Assembly: GCA_022707665.1 (NCBI GenBank)
Contig: JAKJAE010000194.1
Span: 1-5,856 of the forward strand
Direction: 5' to 3'
Origin: Chloroflexota bacterium
GTDB lineage: Bacteria > Chloroflexota > Anaerolineae > B4-G1 > SLSP01
DNA length: 5,856 nucleotides
Shown: positions 1 through 4,494 of the stretch, piece after piece
Numbering within the stretch: position 1 is the stretch's first letter
Layout of the letters: each line of letters opens with the position of its first letter
The notes under the pieces: model-generated
Seen by the model: the letters and a program-made list of their open reading frames with translations, nothing else
Told to the model about the DNA's origin: nothing
The model's database searches: none
Position numbers and translations under genes: made by a program

Positions 1-1340
1 ATCACACGCCGGTACAGGTCATTCAGGTCCGAAGTAGCAAACCGACCGCCATCGAGCTGCACCATCGGTCGCAACTCGGGCGGCAGAACCGGCAGTACGG
101 TGAGGATCATCCACGCGGGATCGTTCCGGCTCTTGCGCAACGCCTCAATCACACGCAGGCGTCGCGTCGCGCGCTTCCGTCGCTGAGCCGAGCGTCCGTA
201 CCGAACCTCGTGCCACAGTTTCTCGGATATGTCATCGAGATCCAGGCCACGGAGCAACTCGTAGATTGCCTCTGCCCCCATGCCGGCCCGGAAGACCTGG
301 CCCCAGCGCTGGCGCAGCTCCCGGTAACGCTGCTCATTGTAGAACTGCAGCTCCGCAAGACTGAAAAGTTCTTCACGGAGGTCGCTATAGTGCGTCCGGA
401 TGATCCCGACCTTCTCGGCAAGCTCTTCCCGCACTTGTGAAATCTCAGTCTGCACATCCTCGGCCTGGGCCTCGACGCCTTCCTCCACAGGGCTGAGAAC
501 ATCAGACTCCCGCTGGCGGATCTCCTTCTCCAATGCGTCCAGGGCATCCTGAGCTACGGTATTCAGCAACGCATAGTGGTCGCGACTGACCACTTCGTCA
601 GCCTCAACAATCACCGTGTCGGTGGGTGCGAAGGCAATCGCCTCCGTCGCTGCCCGCCCCATCATCCCTTCCAGGCGATCCTGCAAACGACGAGCGTCGC
701 CGAGGATCTGCTCGGTCCGAACGTTCAGCTCCTCTTCGAGCTGCGCAGAGAGCTTACCCTGTGCCGCCTCGAGCTTCTCCTTGCGCTCAGCAACCTTGCC
801 CTCGAGCTCGGAAATCCGCGCTGCAGCCGCATCCTCCATCCGCGTGATGCGGGCTTGTTCCTCATCGTCGATGCGCTTCAGTGCGCGCTGTCTTGCATCC
901 TCGTCAACGGAGATGACGATGTACTGAGCAAAATACAGAACCCGATCCAGGTTGCGCTTGCTCAGGTCCAGAAGGACACTCAAATGGCTGGGGATCCTGC
1001 GGGTGTACCAGATGTGCGCGACGGGGGCCGCCAGAGAGATGTGCCCCATACGCTCGCGCCGTACTGAGCTACGTGTAACCTCGACGCCACACTTGTCACA
1101 AGTTATCCCACGATACCGGATACCCTTGTACTTACCACAGTAGCACTGATAGTCGCGCGATGGACCGAAAATGGCCTCGCAGAACAGCCCATCCTTTTCA
1201 GGGCGAAGACGGCGGTAGTTGATAGTCTCAGGCTTGGTGACCTCACCATACGACCACGAGAGAATGTCATCAGGCGAAGCCAGGCTAATGCGGAGAACCT
1301 TAAACGTGCGTGCTTCCGTCACCCGTTCATCACGGTTCAT
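1..1340 (-). CDS. rpoC: DNA-directed RNA polymerase subunit beta-prime, N-terminal part (runs off left edge)
   Basis: This encodes the N-terminal 446 residues of the beta-prime subunit of core RNA polymerase, the clamp and catalytic subunit of cytoplasmic transcription. The minus-strand frame is open from the ATG at 1340 to the window edge. Recognisable beta-prime blocks include [15 protein letters not shown] (residues 20-34), KPETINYR (36-43) and [11 protein letters not shown] (50-60). The zinc-binding domain has cysteines at 66, 68, 81 and 84, followed by RRERMGHI. Near the edge are MGAEAI (354-359) and the conserved [16 protein letters not shown] and [17 protein letters not shown] blocks. 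Between about residues 146 and 345 lies a highly charged helical insertion with coiled-coil character (148-225 and 255-345), which makes this part roughly 175 residues longer than the E. coli protein. The start is supported by GGGAGG four bases upstream of ATG. The active-site NADFDGD motif lies beyond the window. The upstream neighbour is a divergent isoprenoid operon, not rpoB. Confidence 0.97.
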   Translation of the reverse strand, partial: MNRDERVTEARTFKVLRISLASPDDILSWSYGEVTKPETINYRRLRPEKDGLFCEAIFGPSRDYQCYCGKYKGIRYRGITCDKCGVEVTRSSVRRERMGHISLAAPVAHIWYTRRIPSHLSVLLDLSKRNLDRVLYFAQYIVISVDEDARQRALKRIDDEEQARITRMEDAAAARISELEGKVAERKEKLEAAQGKLSAQLEEELNVRTEQILGDARRLQDRLEGMMGRAATEAIAFAPTDTVIVEADEVVSRDHYALLNTVAQDALDALEKEIRQRESDVLSPVEEGVEAQAEDVQTEISQVREELAEKVGIIRTHYSDLREELFSLAELQFYNEQRYRELRQRWGQVFRAGMGAEAIYELLRGLDLDDISEKLWHEVRYGRSAQRRKRATRRLRVIEALRKSRNDPAWMILTVLPVLPPELRPMVQLDGGRFATSDLNDLYRRV

Positions 1341-1344
1341 TCTT

Positions 1345-1350
1345 CCTCCC
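1345..1350 (-). promoter_or_regulatory. Shine-Dalgarno site of rpoC
   Basis: The minus strand reads GGGAGG followed by AAGA and the ATG at 1340. This is a strong match to the anti-Shine-Dalgarno sequence at a short but workable spacing of four bases, and it fixes the rpoC start. Confidence 0.8.
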
Positions 1351-1481
1351 TACCCCTAGCAGTTCATCCGAAGCGGCATGACAGACGGATCAGATCAGCA
1401 TAGCGTTATGCGCGCATTCAGTCCCAATCAAAGGGCTACGCCGGCACGCCGCCCAATTCGCTCCGGCGCATAATCCGAGTC

Positions 1482-1509
1482 ATTATAGCCGATACAACCA
1501 CGTTGTCAA
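1482..1509 (-). promoter_or_regulatory. Proximal rpoC promoter with perfect sigma70 consensus
   Basis: On the minus strand, TTGACA (1509-1504) and TATAAT (1487-1482) are both perfect consensus hexamers, separated by 16 bases. Transcription should start near 1475 and give a leader of about 135 bases before the rpoC ATG. The -35 hexamer lies inside a 13-base dyad, ACGTTGTCAACGT (1500-1512), symmetric except for its central base, so a regulator could compete there. There is no extended -10 TG. The promoter is read from sequence only. Confidence 0.8.
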
Positions 1510-1512
1510 CGT
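1500..1512. repeat. 13-base dyad over the -35 of the proximal rpoC promoter
   Basis: ACGTTGTCAACGT is two perfect 6-base arms around one central T, and it covers the -35 hexamer completely. It may be an operator or may simply reflect the partial symmetry of TTGTCAA. The 8-base core GTTGTCAA recurs at 1723-1730 as the other -35 element. Confidence 0.5.
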
Positions 1513-1531
1513 CGAACGACAGGCAGCACTA

Positions 1532-1561
1532 ACCCTGCGGCCCCGTCTTCTCCCGCAGGGT
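1532..1561 (-). repeat. Perfect 9-bp GC-rich hairpin in the rpoC upstream leader
   Basis: ACCCTGCGG (1532-1540) pairs perfectly with CCGCAGGGT (1553-1561) across a 12-base loop. Transcripts from the distal leftward promoter would cross it just before the proximal promoter. Neither strand has a T-run after the stem, so it is not a classical intrinsic terminator. It could be an attenuator, a pause hairpin, or the 3' end of a small RNA. Confidence 0.55.
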
Positions 1562-1608
1562 CTGCTAGCGTCTGTCTGTCAGTTGTAGTTGAGGCTTTTG
1601 CCGTACAC

Positions 1609-1650
1609 CGTGTCCTCATACTGGGGCACGATGGTATGAGCGTCCACACG
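1609..1650 (-). repeat. Two-part 12-bp stem-loop in the rpoC upstream leader
   Basis: CTCATAC (1615-1621) pairs with GTATGAG (1634-1640) around a 12-base loop. CGTGT (1609-1613) pairs with ACACG (1646-1650), leaving an asymmetric internal loop of one base against five. Two nested stems with an internal bulge look more like a folded RNA than a protein-binding dyad. It lies downstream of the distal leftward promoter, so it would be transcribed on the minus strand. Confidence 0.5.
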
Positions 1651-1660
1651 ATCACAGCAG

Positions 1661-1680
1661 CTTGGGACAGATGTCCGAAG
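1661..1680. repeat. 20-base interrupted dyad, possible operator or small hairpin
   Basis: The arms are CTT-g-GGACA and TGTCC-g-AAG with two central bases: eight matched pairs interrupted by one mismatch. It sits roughly 17 to 36 bases downstream of the predicted start of the distal leftward promoter and just under 80 bases upstream of the rightward start. That suits a repressor or roadblock site, or a short hairpin at the beginning of the leftward transcript. No known regulator site was recognised. Confidence 0.45.
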
Positions 1681-1702
1681 TCTGCAGTGTCATCCTCATC
1701 TG

Positions 1703-1730
1703 AGTATACCGAGTGCGCTAAGGTTGTCAA
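1703..1730 (-). promoter_or_regulatory. Distal leftward promoter toward rpoC
   Basis: The minus strand reads TTGACA (1730-1725), a 16-base spacer, then TATACT (1708-1703), which is 6/6 and 5/6 matches to the sigma70 consensus. The start should be near 1696. That would give either an rpoC leader of about 355 bases or a separate small RNA. Its -35 overlaps the -35 of the rightward promoter, so the two cannot be occupied at once. Confidence 0.6.
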
Positions 1731-1751
1731 TCTCTGCGAACAAGCTATGAT
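1724..1751 (+). promoter_or_regulatory. Rightward promoter of the isoprenoid operon
   Basis: TTGTCA (1724-1729), 16 bases, then TATGAT (1746-1751), each a 5/6 match to consensus. Transcription should start near 1758, leaving a leader of about 42 bases before the GTG at 1800. The -10 lies within an 11-base dyad, GCTATGATAGC (1744-1754). It is the only good rightward promoter found upstream of the four-gene operon. Confidence 0.6.
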
Positions 1752-1799
1752 AGCAGCCGGACATCAACGTTCAATAGCCCTCAACGACGAGACAGAACA

Positions 1800-2672
1800 G
1801 TGGCGACACTTCGCGCATTTCTCAAGACCATGCGTCCCAAACAGTGGACCAAGAACGGCATCCTCTTTGCTGCCCTGGTCTTCGACCTCAAACTCCTTGA
1901 CACTGCCTACCTTCTGAAAACTGTGGCGGGATTTGTGCTCTTCTGCCTGATCTCCGGAGTCGTCTACACGGTCAACGACCTGGCTGACCTGGAGAAAGAC
2001 CGCCAGCATCCGACGAAAAAGCTTCGCCCCCTCCCCTCAGGAGCACTGACGCCCGGTACCGCGGTTGCCGGTGCGGTGGTTCTGGCTCTCGGCTCGCTGA
2101 TCGCCGGCTTCTGGCTGAACCTTCAGTTTGCCGTCATCCTGTTCGGCTACCTGCTTCTGCAACTTGCTTACTCCTTTCTGCTCAAGAACATCGTGCTACT
2201 GGATGTCCTCGCCATCGCTACAGGATTCGTCCTGCGCGTTGCCGCAGGTGCGCCTCTGGCTGACGCCGCCATCTCGCCCTGGCTCTACATCTGTACGATC
2301 CTGCTCTCGCTCTTTCTGGGATTGTCGAAGCGTCGTGCGGAGCTCGTGTCGCTGCAAGGTGAAGCAGAGAACCACAGGCCCATTCTCAAGGACTACAACA
2401 TCTACCTGCTTGACCAGTTGATTGCGATGGTCACGTCCTCAACCGTCCTGGCCTACGCTCTCTACACCTTCTCGGCGCCCAATCTGCCGCCGAACTACCG
2501 AATGATGCTCACGATCCCGTTCGTGATCTACGGGTTGTTCCGGTACATGTACCTCATCCATGCCCAGAACTGCACACTGGCGCCAGATGAAGTACTGCTC
2601 GCTGACCGCCCTTCCTTCGCCAATATCGCACTGTGGGGCCTGACCGCGATAGGGATCCTGTATATAGGATAG
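1800..2672 (+). CDS. UbiA-family prenyltransferase, decaprenyl-phosphate phosphoribosyltransferase-like
   Basis: This 290-residue integral membrane protein is of the UbiA superfamily and most resembles 5-phosphoribosyl-1-diphosphate:polyprenyl-phosphate phosphoribosyltransferases (Rv3806c type), which make polyprenyl-phosphoryl phosphoribose at the inner membrane face. Family marks are RPKQWTKN at residues 12-19; the first Asp-rich motif N59-D60, D63, D67 continuing DRQHPTKKLRPLPSG; YSFLLKNIVLLD (124-135) with FVLR and AAG after it; and KRRAEL (177-182) before the second acidic segment around DYNIYLLDQ (198-206). About eight or nine hydrophobic segments fit the fold, and the length is normal. 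GTG 1800 is chosen because it keeps the usual short lead before RPKQW; no strong ribosome site precedes it, and ATG 1830 is the alternative. It is the first gene of the operon and ends 7 bases before the mevalonate kinase gene. The exact acceptor lipid cannot be read from sequence; another UbiA activity is possible. Confidence 0.85.
   Translation: MATLRAFLKTMRPKQWTKNGILFAALVFDLKLLDTAYLLKTVAGFVLFCLISGVVYTVNDLADLEKDRQHPTKKLRPLPSGALTPGTAVAGAVVLALGSLIAGFWLNLQFAVILFGYLLLQLAYSFLLKNIVLLDVLAIATGFVLRVAAGAPLADAAISPWLYICTILLSLFLGLSKRRAELVSLQGEAENHRPILKDYNIYLLDQLIAMVTSSTVLAYALYTFSAPNLPPNYRMMLTIPFVIYGLFRYMYLIHAQNCTLAPDEVLLADRPSFANIALWGLTAIGILYIG
2655..2670 (+). promoter_or_regulatory. Ribosome site of mevalonate kinase within a small hairpin
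   Basis: AGGAT at 2666-2670 is the only Shine-Dalgarno-like sequence suitably placed for the ATG at 2680, with nine bases between. It can pair with ATCCT at 2655-2659 around a six-base loop and overlaps the stop codon of the preceding gene. Ribosomes finishing that gene would open the stem, so translational coupling is plausible, but the stem is short. Confidence 0.4.
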
Positions 2673-2679
2673 ATCCAGG

Positions 2680-3621
2680 ATGACCCCATCAATCCTCGAA
2701 CGAACAGCGCCAGCCAAGACGATCCTGTGTGGTGAGCACAGTGTCGTATACGGACGCCCCGCGATCGCAGTGCCGGTCAGCACGATGCGAGCACGGGCGA
2801 GCGTCTTGCCTGGTCCCAAGGATTCGGGGCTTGTGATCAGAGCGCTTGATCTGGGTCGCGACTTTGCATTGCGAAACGTCGGCCAAGACCAGCCGCTGGC
2901 ACGGATGGCACACCTGGTCCTCGAATCTCTAGGGGCGCCCGAACCCGACGCCATCATGACCCTTAGCTCGGATCTGCCAGTGGCATCCGGAATGGGCAGC
3001 GGCACGGCGATCAGTGTGGCGGCGGCGCGGGCCCTATCGGCCTTCCTGGGAAGCGAGCTACCGCCAGAGGTGATCAGCGCGCTGGCCTATGAGGTCGAAA
3101 AGATCCACCACGGAACACCATCAGGCATCGACAACACAGTCATCGCCTTTGAGCAACCGGTCTACTTCGTGCGTGGCGCCCCGCCGGAGATACTCCGCAT
3201 TCACACCCCGTTCCATCTGCTTATAGCGAACAGCGGCATCGCCGCCTCAACCCGCGACTCGGTGGCTGAGGTGCGTCACAGGTGGGAGACCGCACCAAGT
3301 TACTACAACGTCATCTTCGACTGCATTGGGGCGATCGCCCAGGCTGCCCGTGCGGCCGTAGATCAAGGCGCACTGCAGGCACTGGGAGTGCTCTTCAACG
3401 AAAACCACGAACTGCTTGCCAGGATGGGGGTCTCGCACTTCCAGTTGGACCGACTCACGGATGCAGCGCGCGAAGCCGGGGCGCTTGGGGCCAAACTGAC
3501 AGGCTCTGGTCAGGGCGGAAACATTATCGCCCTGGTCGACCCCGATACCGTGGATGCAGTCCGCCAGGCCCTGATCGCCGCAGGTGCCACTGCGACCTGG
3601 CACGCCGAAATCGGGTGCTGA
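2680..3621 (+). CDS. mvk: Mevalonate kinase (GHMP kinase family)
   Basis: This cytoplasmic 313-residue kinase should phosphorylate mevalonate with ATP to 5-phosphomevalonate. The three GHMP motifs are present in order. Motif 1 is APAKTILCGEHSVVYGRPA (residues 10-28), with Lys13 and the GEHSVVYG signature typical of mevalonate kinase. Motif 2 is LPVASGMGSGTA (99-110). The segment EKIHHGTPSGIDNTV (140-154) carries Glu140 and Asp151 at the Mg-binding and catalytic-base positions. Motif 3 is AKLTGSGQGGNIIAL (271-285). The length matches archaeal and bacterial members. Motif 2 reads GMGSGTA where most family members have GLGSSAA, so Gly108 replaces the serine that contacts Mg-ATP in the mammalian enzyme. 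The ATG at 2680 has AGGAT nine bases upstream. The gene sits between the UbiA-like gene and isopentenyl phosphate kinase in one operon, which supports mevalonate rather than homoserine or galactose as substrate. Confidence 0.93.
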   Translation: MTPSILERTAPAKTILCGEHSVVYGRPAIAVPVSTMRARASVLPGPKDSGLVIRALDLGRDFALRNVGQDQPLARMAHLVLESLGAPEPDAIMTLSSDLPVASGMGSGTAISVAAARALSAFLGSELPPEVISALAYEVEKIHHGTPSGIDNTVIAFEQPVYFVRGAPPEILRIHTPFHLLIANSGIAASTRDSVAEVRHRWETAPSYYNVIFDCIGAIAQAARAAVDQGALQALGVLFNENHELLARMGVSHFQLDRLTDAAREAGALGAKLTGSGQGGNIIALVDPDTVDAVRQALIAAGATATWHAEIGC

Positions 3622-3644
3622 TGCAGGAAGAGAGTCAGCGGTGA
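3621..3644 (+). other. Seven-codon mini-ORF linking the two kinase genes
   Basis: ATG at 3621 overlaps the mevalonate kinase stop by one base (TGATG). The frame reads MQEESQR and stops at 3642-3644, overlapping the GTG start of the next gene at 3641 (GTGA). It also contains that gene's ribosome site. It is too short to be called a gene; it may be chance or a translational relay. Confidence 0.35.
3625..3634 (+). promoter_or_regulatory. Ribosome binding site deciding the isopentenyl phosphate kinase start
   Basis: The purine run AGGAAGAGAG ends six bases before GTG 3641. It supports that start over the upstream in-frame ATG at 3584, which would add 19 residues of out-of-frame mevalonate kinase sequence with no resemblance to the family. 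Confidence 0.65.
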
Positions 3645-4486
3645 GCCCATTGCTTCTCGTCAAGCTGGGTGGATCGCTCATCACCGACAAGCGCAGGCGC
3701 TCGACCGCGCGAATGGCGGTTCTCCGACGGCTGGCTCACGAGCTTCATACGGTCCTGCAAACCAGCCGTGCGCCCCGGGTCCTCTTCGGTCACGGTTCTG
3801 GATCATTCGGACACTGGGAAGCTAGCCAATACGGGACCCGCAATGGTGTCAGGACCCCCGAGGGCTGGCATGGTTTTGCCAGGGTCAGTGCTGCTGCCCT
3901 CGAGCTGAACCGTCTCGTCACCAGGAGCTTTTCCGAAGCCGGCGTCCCCGTGCTCAGTCTGCAACCGTCGGCCTCCGTCCGTGCTCGTGGCGGCATCATC
4001 ACTTCGCTGGCACTGGAGCCGATTCAGCAGGCGCTTGACCACGGTTTGGTACCCTTGGTGTTCGGTGATGTCGCCTTCGACGAGGCCCTGGGCGGCACCA
4101 TCCTGTCCACCGAGGATCTCTTCGTTCACCTGGCAAACGCCCTCCTGCCGGAATGGATCATCCTACTGGGCAATGCGCCGGGCGTCCTGGATGGCGAGCA
4201 CGAGACTGTCCCCACCATCACGCCCCAAACCTATCCAGACGTTAGGGAGTTTCTGAGGCGATCAGGCTATACGGACGTGACGGGCGGCATGGCAGGCAAA
4301 GTCGAGCGCATGGTCGAGCTCGTAGGCCGTATGCCGAACCTGCGTGTCCGCATCATGTCGGGGACACAACCGGGCCAACTCGAAGAGGCGCTCCTGGATC
4401 CAGCAAATTGCGGGCACGGAACGGTGATCCGCGCAACTGAGAGCCCCGAGGCAGAGCCCGACGGCACGACTCCGCCGGGCATGTGA
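3641..4486 (+). CDS. ipk: Isopentenyl phosphate kinase (amino acid kinase family)
   Basis: The protein has 281 residues from GTG 3641 and should phosphorylate isopentenyl phosphate with ATP to isopentenyl diphosphate in the cytoplasm, the last step of the alternative mevalonate pathway. It opens with LLLVKLGGSLITDK (residues 4-17), the amino acid kinase P-loop-like segment with Lys8. GHGSGSFGH (50-58) carries His58 at the position of the catalytic histidine that separates this family from fosfomycin and other related kinases. VFGDVAFD (140-147), ILSTEDL (154-160) and GNAPGVLD (177-184) line the substrate and nucleotide sites, and TDVTGGMAGKVERM (211-224) is the typical C-terminal signature. 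Small differences from the commonest family sequences are HGSGSFGH for HGGGSFGH and GNAPGVLD for TDVDGVYD. The acidic, proline-rich tail after about residue 266 looks disordered. It follows mevalonate kinase by 19 bases. Confidence 0.92.
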   Translation: MSPLLLVKLGGSLITDKRRRSTARMAVLRRLAHELHTVLQTSRAPRVLFGHGSGSFGHWEASQYGTRNGVRTPEGWHGFARVSAAALELNRLVTRSFSEAGVPVLSLQPSASVRARGGIITSLALEPIQQALDHGLVPLVFGDVAFDEALGGTILSTEDLFVHLANALLPEWIILLGNAPGVLDGEHETVPTITPQTYPDVREFLRRSGYTDVTGGMAGKVERMVELVGRMPNLRVRIMSGTQPGQLEEALLDPANCGHGTVIRATESPEAEPDGTTPPGM

Positions 4487-4494
4487 GCCTGGCC

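Larger units (their letters stand above)
1341..1799. other. Divergent intergenic region between rpoC and the isoprenoid operon
   Basis: This stretch holds no convincing protein gene. The short open frames in it lack a ribosome binding site, and one of them would start inside a -35 element. It contains two leftward and one rightward sigma70-like promoter, described separately, and several inverted repeats. Downstream of the proximal rpoC promoter, the presumed leader of about 135 bases has only weak potential hairpins: CGCCGG at 1439-1444 with CCGGCG at 1463-1468, and ATCCG at 1366-1370 with CGGAT at 1386-1390. No tRNA, rRNA, riboswitch or RNase P signature was recognised on either strand. Confidence 0.75.

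Noticed and set aside
576..1067. Plus-strand open frame of 163 codons, with smaller overlapping ones at 616-927 and 210-440
   Set aside because: They lie antisense to rpoC, whose protein is conserved and recognisable throughout; the frames are by-products of its codon bias and have no recognisable product.
1532..1561. Intrinsic terminator
   Set aside because: The stem is perfect and GC-rich, but neither strand has a T-tract after it, so it is listed only as a hairpin.
1532..1697. 6S RNA, tmRNA, RNase P or SRP RNA gene
   Set aside because: No closing long-range helix of 6S type and none of the conserved motifs of the other RNAs could be found; the structure is left as unclassified.
1506..1730. 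Minus-strand open frame of 74 codons in the intergenic region
   Set aside because: Its start codon TTG is part of the -35 element of a promoter, there is no ribosome site, and the internal ATG at 1619 also lacks one. The protein is low in complexity and unfamiliar.
1341..1799. CRISPR array, insertion sequence or attachment site
   Set aside because: No regularly spaced repeats, transposase remnants, flanking duplications or tRNA were found anywhere in the window.
1636..1917. Plus-strand open frame of 93 codons running from the intergenic region into the UbiA-like gene
   Set aside because: It crosses the rightward promoter and overlaps the recognised gene in another frame; no ribosome site and no family resemblance.
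2439..3005. Minus-strand open frame of 188 codons
   Set aside because: It is antisense across the junction of two well-identified genes and resembles nothing known; long antisense frames are expected in GC-rich coding DNA.
3584..3640. N-terminal extension of isopentenyl phosphate kinase from ATG 3584
   Set aside because: The extra 19 residues are the mevalonate kinase C-terminal sequence read in another frame; family members start just before VKLGGS, and GTG 3641 has a good ribosome site.
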